From Atopsyche davidsoni (Eukaryota; Arthropoda; Insecta; Trichoptera; Hydrobiosidae): DNA of 64,000 nt. Numbering within the stretch: the stretch's first letter is position 1; each line of letters opens with the position of its first letter. Shown in pieces: positions 54,624 to 64,000 of the stretch. The notes under the pieces are model-generated. The model was not told where the DNA came from. It searched no databases and was given only the letters and a program-made list of their open reading frames with translations. Location: positions 2,485,001 to 2,549,000 of the forward strand of contig JAILWY010000007.1 of assembly GCA_022113835.1 (NCBI GenBank). Reading direction: 5' to 3'. The translations under genes and the position numbers were made by a program.

Positions 54624-54880
54624 TAATACTTAAAACATGTTATTATCAATCAAACAAATGGTGACACATTAAACGTGTTTTCGCATTTTATATGATTGTT
54701 TTGAAATGAAAGATCACAATATCATATACATTTTTAAAATTGTGAACTCAAGACTACATTATAAATATATGTATGACTCAGATATTTTTTTTTAAATTTT
54801 AACTAATGAAGTGATTAAAACAATTTAAATTATTTAAAACATTAATTTTATTCATAAGTTTAAATATAGTTGCCAGCATT
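54624..54880. other. AT-rich non-coding DNA
   Basis: Nothing recognised. Confidence 0.5.
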
Positions 54881-55045
54881 TTGCTCTCGTTTTGCAAGTT
54901 GCCTATCCCCGAAGTACTGGATATCAAGAAGAGTTGCTTTATCTTATCATTTAAGGCAGCTATTTAATTAAGAGGGGCTATTTACGTTTCGCGATGGAGT
55001 TCTGATCTCATCTTCACTCCCGAGCGCTGTGTCTGAATTGAAATA
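54881..55045. promoter_or_regulatory. Small GC-richer patch
   Basis: TATCATTTAAGGCAGC and TACGTTTCGCGATGG. No coding frame. Confidence 0.2.
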
Positions 55046-55850
55046 CATTACTATTTTATGGACGTCGTTGAATATTAAAAATGTTGGTAATTGTTGTACT
55101 TCAGAGGGCGGAAGCTTTAATATTGCATCTGTTAAAGTAAATGAAGTGTCTATATCCGAATATTGGATAGTTAAAAGTTAATTGAATTTAAAGAAGCACT
55201 TAAACCAGACTACGTAGTTTTATATAAAGATTTTTGAATATGTTACTTATGTTCATCATATGTAGTAAACACATAAAATAATAATTATTATATTCTGTGA
55301 TAAGACGAACTGACTGACTGGGACGAAACATTTTATATTATTCATCAGAAAACTGATAAAAATATTTAGTCATTTTGTACTGAAATTTGAAGTGACTTTT
55401 AAAACGTTTAAATGAATAAATTTTCTTACTATACCAAAACTATAAGTATCATAAAGTTTAAAATCAAAAATATTAAACTATTTTAAAATAAATATACACA
55501 TTCAGTATTTATAACATTAATAGGCAAAAATAATTTATTTTCTAAGCATCGTTTCTTTACCAAATTTGTCTAAGCTTAAAATGGCCATCTCATAAGAATA
55601 ATACAATTATATGTAGTTAAAATATCGGAAATTATAAAATTCACGAGCCCCTGGTAAGATACATTTCCACAATCAGGCACACTAGTCGCAGGTAAATTAT
55701 ACGACCGCATTAAAAGCAGTACATCTTCATTTAACAAAACATTATCATTTAGAATACACCGCAAGTTTAATCCCACTTTTAAACTTGTATTAAGATAAAT
55801 ACTGTCATTATTTCAATAAGATTACCAAAAAAGCTAAAGTTTCTGAAACT
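55046..55850. other. AT-rich non-coding DNA
   Basis: Nothing recognised; GACTGGGACGAAACATT near 55317 is a weak hammerhead-like box without the rest. Confidence 0.5.
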
Positions 55851-56065
55851 ACCCCACTTCTTGGCCCGGAGAGTAAACCTACCCTCGCAAACCACCCTTC
55901 GTAGCCTCCGCGTCGTGGTAATGAGAAAACATACAATTTCTTACGGCATTTATTATTTAGAGGCTGCAATATTTCTCCGTCCCGAAGCAGACCGGGTCTA
56001 CGATGAGGCTTTGCAAGGCGACCGGAAGTCCCGTTTTCAGCGGGACGATTCGAAATATTAAAAAT
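55851..56065. promoter_or_regulatory. GC-richer island, candidate regulatory DNA
   Basis: CTCCGCGTCGTGGTAATGAG, GGCATTTATTATTTAG, GTCCCGTTTTCAGCGGGAC (a hairpin: GTCCCG/CGGGAC, about 56027-56045). The plus frame of 66 codons is not recognisable. Confidence 0.3.
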
Positions 56066-56390
56066 TACTCTATTATTTCTTCGACAAGTAAAACGTACTT
56101 AACGAATTTTTTATCGTTCTATCTAATAGAGCAATTTGTGATAAAAACTATTAAATATTTTAAACCTCAAAATTTTATAGCTATAACAATGCGGTGCTAT
56201 TTGAAAATTGAGTTAGAATGCCACATAAGTAGAGAAAAATTCATCGTTTCATGAGCAAATTTACCTGTCAAATATTTTATTTAGCATTTGCATTCTCTAA
56301 TATATCAAAGATAGAAGAAAAAGCAATCAGTGTATTAATAAAATAATAAGTTGCAGGGCTTCCAACTTATGGTCACCATAAATTTACAGA
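56066..56390. other. AT-rich non-coding DNA
   Basis: Nothing recognised. Confidence 0.5.
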
Positions 56391-56730
56391 GTGAACTTTT
56401 AATCTACAGGACAATTTCAAAGCCTCTTTCTCCGTGTTCTTTCCGGACTAAAGTTGCTTCGAGACGGAGTTGATTATTATAAACTAAAGATTCCCTCACA
56501 TATATTTTAATTTGGCTTTTATGCAACTTTCGCGGGCCGAGCTTTCTTTGAGATTGTTTTTGGTAATGTTGACAGACCGTCTGTGCATATTTTTAAGCGG
56601 CTCTATAAATCTTTTAAAAGTTGATTTACCTTCTCGTCAAGAACTTCTCATTTATGATAATATCACCGTCTTGGATTCTCCGTGTAGTTTTGAAACTAAA
56701 TTTGCCGGTCTTAATGAGTAAATAGACAGA
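56391..56730. promoter_or_regulatory. GC-richer island, candidate regulatory DNA
   Basis: CTTTCCGGAC, TTTATGCAACTTTCGCGGG, TTTATGATAATATC. A 69-codon plus frame (56512-56721) is leucine-rich but unrecognised. Confidence 0.3.
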
Positions 56731-57230
56731 ACTTGCGCTAGCAGATAAGATATTTTTCACTATGTTGTGGGAAGATTAGGTAGTAGAAAAATCTTTATAT
56801 TTTGTTTAATAGAATAAAAATTAATAGTTGAAAAAAATGTGGTAAGTTGGCGTTTTCAAAAAGTTTACATGATATTTATTCTTATTCTTATGTCATCAAC
56901 GTCAATAATACATTTTATAAATAATCACCAAAATTCATTTAGATCCAAATTTAGATTATTTTATATATCTATAATAAATATATGGTTTTACAAATTTAAA
57001 AAATTACTCGTGTATGAAAACAATGCAGTTAAGAACATATATTAATGCAATGTAACTCAACATATTTGACATACGACTCTTGTAAATAAGCTATATTAAA
57101 AAGAATATGCTTACAGGCATCCAAAGTATCCATAAGGCAAAGAGACGTCGAGTCTAAATATTGAAACACCAATGCCACAAGCATTTCTCTTAAATATCAA
57201 AGAAGATTATATTTGAATTTTGAAGGCTTT
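56731..57230. other. AT-rich non-coding DNA
   Basis: Nothing recognised. Confidence 0.55.
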
Positions 57231-57480
57231 CATGCCGACCCCTTCTGATTTTTGCCTGTTTGTTGAAAATAAATTAATGAAGATTTGCGTTTAATGGAAT
57301 GTAGCCCCTAATAGCAGAGACACGAGAGCTTTCTCTCAAATATTGACAAAGTACAGCCCAGTGGGTGATATTTGATTCTACGAGTCGAGGATACAATTAA
57401 TTTTACGAGTTTTTGATTATGTGAGAAATCACTTTCTGCTTGCATACCGCCATTTTTGAGAAATACAATCAGTTTTATGT
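57231..57480. other. Slightly GC-richer DNA
   Basis: GCCGACCCCTTCTG and scattered mixed sequence. Nothing specific. Confidence 0.35.
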
Positions 57481-57610
57481 AAATTATTATATCAATATCA
57501 CATATTTATGGCTCTTACGGAAATCGTTATGTTAAGAAATTTAAGACATTACATTTTGTATTATTTATATAACTTACAAATCGATTTGACAGTTATCAAT
57601 AATAGTTAAA
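57481..57610. other. AT-rich non-coding DNA
   Basis: Nothing recognised. Confidence 0.4.
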
Positions 57611-58070
57611 CTTCCTCCGGAAAATATCACGACGCTAAGCCAACATATGATAACAAACATATCACAAGTTGTTTACTTATTTATAGAATTCATTGCGTCC
57701 CCCGACATTCCCCCTACACTGCAATATGTCACAGCAGAACTTACTTTCAGAACTTTATCCTTCTTAAATAATAAAGCGACACGTGGGAGGCTCTCTCACC
57801 CTTTGGAGCTGAAGTTAAGTGAAGCGGTCAGTCTGGGATGCATCGACTAACTTGTATGCACTCGAGGCACTCTCTCATAATGCAGTTTAGTATCAGTTGT
57901 CGGGAAGTTAACCTGGCCTAAGTTATGCCTATGGAAAACCACTATTCGCAATGCTTTGATAAAATTTCAGCTTTAGTCTAACGTTGAGTTTGATTGGTTA
58001 AAAGTAAGGCGCATTTGTATTATCAAGAGTTTGGAATTTGGTATACAGCATTTGAGAGTCCCAAAGAAAA
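57611..58070. other. GC-richer DNA, no confirmed gene
   Basis: The plus frame 57647-57850 (67 codons) reads in part IASPDIPPTLQYVTAELTF and PLELKLSEAVSLGCID; protein-like but not recognised. Confidence 0.3.
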
Positions 58071-58078
58071 CACTACAG

Positions 58079-58704
58079 CAGAGGTTCCCAAAGTGATCAA
58101 TATTGACCCTCAGGGGTCGATTTCGCCCTGCAAGGGGTCGATGATAGCGAAAAATAAAATTGGGATCCCATTTAAGCAGGTCATCACCAAAATTTAGACA
58201 TTTCGTAAATGTCATAATGCACCGAACACAGATTGTACCAAATGCTCGAGAAACGAGACTTTCAGCATTGTAAAACTATACCGACATACCTTTTTGGAGC
58301 TTATGACATAAGAAGACGAACCATTACGGTCGTGCTGCCTTTATTTAAAAATCATTTACAGGGGCTAATAAACTCGGATGGGCAGCGAACTAATTGGTTG
58401 TACGGAGCGCCGATGGGCTGACAAATATTCCGAGAAAATAAGGACACCTGTACGGCTTAGGAAGACCGAGGACAGACAGACTTTTCCAAGGGAGACAGTT
58501 TTAAATCAAGATCCATTCAAGCCCATAAACTCACCCACTGTACAGTAAACCATATGAAAGTGAGTTGTTCTATATAAGATGTCAAAAATATGTTTGAAGT
58601 TGATGAATTTGTAAAAATTCAATATTAGCAAGGCAGAGGGGATCGACGAAAAACAGGAAAACTCGACAAGGGGTCGACGGGACAAAATAGTTTGGGAAAC
58701 TATG
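58079..58704 (+). mobile_element. Non-autonomous hAT-like element, copy B
   Basis: Perfect 8-bp target duplication CACTACAG (58071-58078 and 58705-58712). Ends CAGAGGTTCCCAAAGTG and (reverse-complemented) CATAGTTTCCCAAACTATTT are hAT-type. Subterminal blocks CAGGGGTCGATTTCGCCCTG and GACAAGGGGTCGACGGGAC match copy A (14582-15060) in the opposite orientation. 626 bp; overlapping short frames are not a transposase. Confidence 0.9.
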
Positions 58705-58712
58705 CACTACAG

Positions 58713-58740
58713 TATGTGGCATATAAGTATTTGAAAGTAC
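58713..58740. other. Spacer
   Basis: Nothing recognised. Confidence 0.4.
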
Positions 58741-58995
58741 TGAGGCTTCTTTTTCAGGTTTTCAGACTCTTCAGGCAGGCAGGAGCGTCATCAGCGTGGG
58801 CTAAGTTCCCGACAGCTTAGTGGTTAGGAGTCGTTTAGCGTTTGCATTAAACATGAGCAGAACTTGCGCGGCGCCGGACACCGGGAGTTTCAGAAGTGAT
58901 TGATACTCCGCCTCTACACGGTGGCTCGCATGAAATTTTAATGATTTGTATGATGTCGCGAGAATGTGTACTGCATTTCCTCTTGCAACATCATT
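58741..58995. promoter_or_regulatory. GC-richer island, candidate regulatory DNA
   Basis: TTGCGCGGCGCCGGACACC, AAGTGATTGATACTCCG, ATGAAATTTTAATGATTTG. No coding frame. Confidence 0.3.
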
Positions 58996-59515
58996 GAAGC
59001 CAGTTGGAAAATTTAAAAATTAAATAATATTTTTTTTAACTTAAAATAACTAATTTTTTTTAAGAACTCGATGTTTTATGTCTCAAACTTGTAACACTAA
59101 TTTTCCGTTTAATATTAAATTTATAATTTATCAAATAATTTTTATTTTCATAGGTTTTTTGATTTAAATGAAGTGGCGAAAATGTACACTCCTTATATCA
59201 AAATATTTATACTATCAATAATAATTTATTTTTATTGCATTTTTTACATTTAATTTTTTGTGCTTTGTATATATTATACATTTTCAACGCAGTTATTTCT
59301 AATGATATAATTATTAAAATTAAATATATTCCAACTAAAAAAAAAAAAAAATCATTTAATTTAAATGCAGGTATTTTTAATGGTATGATTTGAAAAAAAT
59401 CAAAATAATAAAACCTAAATATAAACATACTAAATAACATCTGAATGAATATTGATGTCAAAATAAATACTCTATAGCATGTGTATATAAATTAAATATT
59501 TAAAAATTTTAAAAT
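58996..59515. other. AT-rich non-coding DNA
   Basis: Nothing recognised. Confidence 0.55.
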
Positions 59516-59860
59516 GGAAGGAGGAATCAGAATTTTAAGGTTCCCTGTCACGAGCAGACGTTCAAACCAACTAAACTAGGGATGCACAAACCGCGGCCCT
59601 CCACGTATTTTGACAGCCTTCTGATTTTACAAAATTGGACTTCGGATAATCGAATAATATTTAATATCAATCTTTCACGTTATTATTCAACATAAACAAC
59701 GAAACAAAAGGCTTTATGAGTAAAAATATTACACTCAAAGAATATCACTCAACATAACTTTTCATTTTATTTTCACAAATTCATTCAAGCGTATGTGCAA
59801 TGAAATATAATCTATCACCATTCAATTCGCGACACATAAATGCATAATGCATTGAGAAAT
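59516..59860. other. Mixed DNA
   Basis: Small GC-richer patch at 59540-59620 (AACCGCGGCCCTCCACG). Nothing else. Confidence 0.4.
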
Positions 59861-60190
59861 AAAAAGCATCACAGACAAGAAGTGCAATAATAATAGAACC
59901 ATAGACACTTCTCAGGGTTGCAAACCTCCCCTCTTGTCTCAGAGACGCCATTAGACGAGGGGGTGGGATGAAGGGCGGCGGGGGCAGATAGTAATAGTAA
60001 TATAACTTATTTCTCCCCACCCGTATTATCCCACTACTTATTGCCCACATATTTCAGCTTAACTTCTCACAGTTCAAGACGCTTTTGGGCGACGTCTCAC
60101 CCCTCGCATGAAAAATCATACATGCAGCTTTGGCTGCGGCGTCATTTGAATGTATGAAATATTTATTATGGAAAATGGGAAAGCAACTTA
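59861..60190. promoter_or_regulatory. GC-richer patch
   Basis: GAGGGGGTGGGATGAAGGGC and GGCGGGGGCAG, then TTGGGCGACGTCTCACCCC. The minus frame 59781-60050 is proline-rich from the G-run complement and is not called. Confidence 0.25.
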
Positions 60191-60264
60191 GTTTCAACAC
60201 GAGTTTACAACAAAGTTTTTCTTTAGTCTTTACGGTATAATTATATTAAAAATATATATATATA

Positions 60265-60530
60265 TATCTATTTATGGATTGGTCAATCAGGTGCGTATTT
60301 TACCCGTTACGGGTTTATTATATTATTACTAATATGATTAGGCACATTGGTTCATATATAGAAGATGATTTAAAGAAACTCTCAGAAATATATCATCGTG
60401 ATTTGTGTGGGATTTGAACCCACATCTCGTGGTTTACATGACCGGTGTACGAACCCTTGTATTAACGAATCACTTCCGTTTATCGAGAATTTTTAACAAT
60501 CATACTCTACATATGAATCAATGTGCCTAA
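60265..60530 (-). mobile_element. Family 2 tRNA-SINE-like element, full-length copy
   Basis: Minus-oriented, complete: left arm from TAGGCACATTGATTCATATG (reverse complement of about 60510-60529), spacer, tRNA-like segment 60398-60473, right arm, tail TAATAAACCCGTAACGGGTA and TTGACCAATCCATAAATAGA. Arms are inverted copies over about 32 bp with mismatches. Lies against a (TA)n run at 60250-60267, which obscures any target duplication. Confidence 0.85.
60398..60473 (-). pseudogene. tRNA-like segment of family 2, 76 nt
   Basis: Acceptor GTGATTC/AAATCAC (6 bp), perfect T-arm GTGGG/TTCAAAT/CCCAC, loop CATGTAA in the anticodon position. The anticodon stem has mispairs (CCGGT/ACCAC), and the A-box is poor. 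Probably a SINE head. Confidence 0.6.
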
Positions 60531-60813
60531 ATATGTTTGATGCCTATAGAGGCAGATTGTATCAATTATTATATTTGTAATAAAATAATATTTTAAATTC
60601 CTCTACACTCGATTTTTTTTAATTACTGTTAAATATATTTTTTACTCAATTTAGAGTTTGCCTGTTTTCATTTTTATAATGGTGATAAACCTTTACTCGA
60701 GTCTTTTATACAGTGTTTTAGTTATAAAGTTGAATTATTCTGTACACTGAGTAATACTGTGTTCTATTGCGTCATTACAAAGACTTAAACATAAAAAATA
60801 AATATATATATAT
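60531..60813. other. AT-rich non-coding DNA
   Basis: Nothing recognised. Confidence 0.5.
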
Positions 60814-63018
60814 TAGGGTGTCCCTTATATGACCAAAAAAAATTTTTTTTCAAATTTCGAAATGCATACCCTCTACATTTTTTACTAATGCTATAAGATA
60901 CTCAAATATAAAATTTCATCTTTCTAGAAAAATTGCAACTAGTGCCGACCGACCTTCAAAGTTTAGTAAAAAACGTGTTTTGTCTTGATATTTCGGTCTG
61001 GTATAAAATCATTATAAATGCAATAAATTAAGTGAATAATAGTAAAAATTCAATTAAATGAACATTAATCTTTAATCAAAAACATAAAGTAATAACAATC
61101 AGTCAGGGTAACTTTTTTATAGAGTTGTTTTTTTACAGTCCGGATACAATTTTCTATGTTCCTGGACACAGCGCAGCAAGAACTGTTTTTGTTCTTCTTC
61201 AGCCGCGATAAGTCCGTTAAAATCTTGCATCATTTTAACAGCCCTTTCAGCAGTATCATTCACAACCCTCAAATAACTTATTTTTCTTTTAGCTTCCACA
61301 AAAGCACTATTATTATTCCAAGAAGATACATCTTCCTTTAGAAAACTGTCGTCGATCTGCAGTCGTGATAAAAATTGTTTGCTCTTTTCCGATACGAAAT
61401 CATCCAGTGTTTTACAAACATAAGCAAACATCTTGTAGAGTCTTTTTGTCCTTCGCAGTTATTCTGCATTGTGACTGAAGTAAACACATTTTTAAAGAAT
61501 AGATCGCTCTCGCCATCCAGCGTGCCTGGTGCATGGCTTTGGGGGGGCTTAGTTTTAATTTTTCCTCTGAGTCTCCTCCCAAAAATATTACGCACAGTTC
61601 GACCGATTTGCGGTAGTTATCTCTTACATAACCTTTGTCTAATTCTGCCTTATAAAATATTAACAAAGCTTGAATGTCTGTCTCGGCAACACGTTGTTTT
61701 ACGAAATTAAGAGATGGTTCAATGTTACTAGCGTCGATGTTTTTCCAATTTTCTCTGAATTTTTTAAACATTGGAGTATCTGGGCTACTAGTAATTTACT
61801 TAATTTTGCTTTCAAAGACAGCTTTTAGGACCAATTCATAAACATGATGACGACAGGCGAAAAGCAGCAATTCTCTTCCTAAAGTTTCTCCAAAATAGCA
61901 CAAGCTCCATTGAAACGGCCAGTATTGAAAGCTGTTGTGTCGCAGCACATTATTTGTACTTTATCGTGAAGGTTCTAGTCAAAGAGAGCTGTTGAGACAG
62001 CCTTAGCTTGATGTTTTTCAGAAGAATGTTCTAGTTTTGGCACTGCAAGAAGCTGTTCCTTATCGTCAAACGAAGCAATAACTGGCAAGCGTTCTTCTTT
62101 AGAACTTCGTACATCTAACCCGGGTAATAGTTTTCCATCCCAATGGACTGTGACTACGTCGGGTACATTACTTCCAAAGAAGTCAGATTTTATTGCTTCT
62201 GCCCTTGATTTTCTAGTTTCAGCAGCTAGTGGTTATCTTTGTCTTACAACCCTTTCCTCTTCTTCCAATCGTCGTTGTTTAGATCTATCTTCTTTTTCCG
62301 CCAATTTTTTATCAACACCACCTAAGCATCCTGGTCGATCTGGCTCTCTCTGTTTCATTAAAAATAATTTATCTTACTCTATTTTCATTCTCTCAAAAGC
62401 ATCAGCATGTGCAATATCAAACAAATTATCAAGATCAATTTTGAAATTGTTCTCACGGCTCTTGAACGTAACCTGAGTTTTCTTACAATTTTTTTTGCAA
62501 CTCTCTCCAAACATGATATAAATCAACAAGTTTCTTCACGCAGTTAGGATATGCCCTTGTTGGAATTCTTGCTTTTTCCCAATATATGATGCACTCTCTA
62601 ATCACAAGATTTGCACTTTCACTAACAATCAGTTTAACCTCACGAATATTGTAAAATAGGACCGAGGGAATTTGTCGATTAGATGGTAATTTTGCACCAT
62701 TTATTTGATATCTAGGCAAACCGATAAGGAAATTATTTTGTTTATCACTCCGTAATTCCACCGACATGTTAACGCACTAAACAATGGAGCACTACTAATC
62801 TCAAAAATCACGTATGAAATGACAAATAAAACATGCAGTTACAAGTCACAGCGCAGTACTTACGCAACTTGTATGGACAAGTTAAAATCGCAAGTCGGCA
62901 CGGGTTACCGTTTATAAATCGAACTAATATTTTTTTCTAGACAATATAGGGTTATTACTAAACTTTTAAGAAGGTATGCATAAAAAAATATTGAACTTGA
63001 ATTTTAAGGGACACCCTA
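60814..63018 (-). mobile_element. 2.2-kb DNA transposon with a broken transposase-like gene
   Basis: Perfect 14-bp terminal inverted repeats TAGGGTGTCCCTTA (60814-60827) and its complement (63005-63018). Subterminal matches (ATGCATACC near both ends after a T-rich stretch) also occur. Both flanks are (TA)n, so the target duplication cannot be sized. One minus-strand pseudogene fills the interior (61117-62767). Superfamily not assigned. Confidence 0.85.
61117..62767 (-). pseudogene. Transposase-like protein, frameshifted and stopped
   Basis: A protein of roughly 540 residues is spread over several minus-strand frames. The N-terminal 94 codons are intact (62483-62767), with FLIGLPRYQINGAKLPSNRQ and IIYWEKARIPTRA. 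Then come a frameshift near 62480, FLMKQREPDRPGCLGGVDKK, stops at about 62374, 62233 and 61975, a conserved-looking VVTVHWDGKLLPG (about 62130), CCDTTAFNTGRFNGACAILE (about 61900-61950), a frameshift, CRHHVYELVLKAVFES (about 61810-61855), a stop, then 61412-61771 and 61117-61431 in two further frames. HWDGK and CCDTTA may be parts of an RNase-H-like DDE core; that is inference. I recall similar proteins from aphid and Hydra genomes but cannot verify it. Confidence 0.75.
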
Positions 63019-63049
63019 ATATATATATATAGGCTCATTGCAAATCGGT
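63019..63049. repeat. (TA)n flank of the transposon
   Basis: TATATATATATA at 63019-63032, mirrored by a similar run before 60814. Confidence 0.6.
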
Positions 63050-63560
63050 TGCAGGTTGTGTCGCTGCGTGTGTAGGCAGCTTTAGAAGTCACGTGAATAC
63101 ACCGAAATTATTACGGCATTATCATAAAACAAACAACTTAACGTATTTACACAAAATAATTAAGATTTTTATGGCATTTCCGTGTGAATATCACATAAGT
63201 ATCAAAGGACGAGCCATTATTTCGTTAAAAACAGCAAATTGGCGTGTCGCTCTTTCTTAAAGCAAATAAACCAAAGCCCGCGGCGCATTTATCACAGGAA
63301 CACGCAAATGTCGACATTGTAAATTAGTTCGTGATATTTAGTAGAAGCCTTAAAGTAAACCTCTGTTTATGCGAGCTATTCATCTGCATTGTAGCCTGCA
63401 ACGGGGCGGCAAACAAATGCACTCTCGGCGACATCCCAGACGCCATTTCGCGTAACCCACATTTGGTTTATGGCCGCCAGAGAAAGTATGAAGCGATGTT
63501 TATGGTTTATTTATTTAGTCACATATTAGTCAGTTGGGCTGTGTATGTTGGAAACAATTT
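63050..63560. promoter_or_regulatory. GC-richer island with Hox/Cad-type sites
   Basis: TTTATGGC at 63168-63175, TTTATGGCC at 63467-63475 and TTTATGGTTTATTTATTTAG at 63499, words typical of Hox/caudal and forkhead binding. GTCACGTGA (E-box) at about 63091. GCCCGCGGCGCATTTATCAC follows. The plus frame 63331-63564 (77 codons) is not recognisable. A strong enhancer-like island. Confidence 0.35.
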
Positions 63561-64000
63561 TTAATTAATAAAATAGAAAAATCATCATATCAACAGTCAT
63601 CACAAGTATGCGAAAAAATGAAACGTTCATTTGGAATATGTAAATTATTGTAGAAAGTTACTGAAAATTTTTTAAATTGTCAGTATTATTTTTTATTAAT
63701 TTTTATATCTTTTTATACTAATATATAGACTATTGTCGAGTCGGAAACCAAGTTAATAAAAATAATATACGTTAACGCATCTAAAGGAAAGAGGCAAAGT
63801 GAAAGCTATAATGAATATCTTTATTAAGATTGATAATGATATTAAGAGTTCGGGTAGAAATTCTTATTTTATTACTAATGAAATTAAAAAGATATCGGAA
63901 GTAATGGGAAAGTACACTCTGTTTAATCGAATGCAACAATCATTACGATATATGTATATGTATTCAAAGGCTTTATTGATCTCATGGAGTGTAAATTCTG
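63561..64000. other. AT-rich non-coding DNA
   Basis: Nothing recognised up to the window end. Confidence 0.6.

Noticed and set aside
55290..55345. Hammerhead-like GGGACGAAAC
   Set aside because: GAAA box only; no CUGANGA box or stem II partner.
60814..63018. A host gene on the minus strand
   Set aside because: Stops and frameshifts are spread through it and transposon ends surround it.

Overview
The window looks like a nuclear, AT-rich (roughly 70% A+T by eye) insect genome with essentially no conventional genes. The insect assignment rests on the general composition, on mobile elements of kinds common in arthropods, and on a short TTAGG-type (insect telomere) run inside one element. The order is uncertain; the transposase-like pseudogene at 61.1-62.8 kb resembles proteins I associate with hemipteran and hydrozoan genomes, but I could not check this. 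There is no bacterial operon structure and no CRISPR array. I found no intact coding gene I would defend; most open frames are short and sit in AT-rich DNA or in frames shared by both strands.

Layout. Long A/T-rich stretches are interrupted every 1-4 kb by GC-richer islands of 150-650 bp (for example 26.7-27.4, 34.36-34.66, 37.54-37.85, 41.15-41.56, 43.78-44.10, 56.4-56.7 and 63.05-63.55 kb). These islands contain good matches to forkhead, homeodomain/Hox, TCF, GATA and CRE-type sites, some arranged as palindromes. They look more like conserved regulatory DNA of a gene desert or giant intron than like exons. A few islands carry exon-like open frames (2.24-2.54, 4.57-4.77, 11.6-11.9, 30.2-30.5, 41.1-41.5 kb) which I report with low confidence.

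Mobile DNA. Two small retroelement-like families dominate. Family 1 (about 0.56, 17.5, 20.3, 30.9, 47.1 and 54.4 kb) is a foldback element built around a hammerhead-ribozyme-like core (stem II GCCAAC/GTTGGC, GAAA box, GTC cleavage triplet). Three copies have 11-14 bp target-site duplications, and in at least one copy the duplicated arm begins at the predicted ribozyme cleavage site. A separate, better-conserved hammerhead candidate lies at 23875-23917 on the minus strand, also between inverted arms. This recalls Penelope-like elements and retrozymes. Family 2 (9.66, 10.9/11.3, 20.5, 40.6, 50.6, 60.3 kb) is a tRNA-headed SINE-like repeat whose tRNA is flanked by inverted arms; one copy at 50.6 kb is a near-perfect hairpin capped by a 7-nt tRNA T-loop. 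At 20.3-20.6 kb family 2 is inserted in family 1.

DNA transposons comprise a 2.2-kb element with 14-bp terminal repeats and a broken transposase-like gene (60814-63018), two related non-autonomous hAT-like elements (14.6 and 58.1 kb; the second with a perfect 8-bp duplication), a TTAA-flanked piggyBac-type MITE (12.1 kb), a second TTAA-flanked element with a piggyBac-like N-terminal fragment (13.0-13.5 kb), and a 213-bp MITE with 29-bp perfect terminal repeats (18.1 kb). Tandem repeats include an 83-bp array (5.93-6.45 kb) and a 15-bp GC-rich minisatellite (6.94-7.04 kb).

Because there is no recognisable host gene, regulatory statements here are inferences from base composition and motif matches only.
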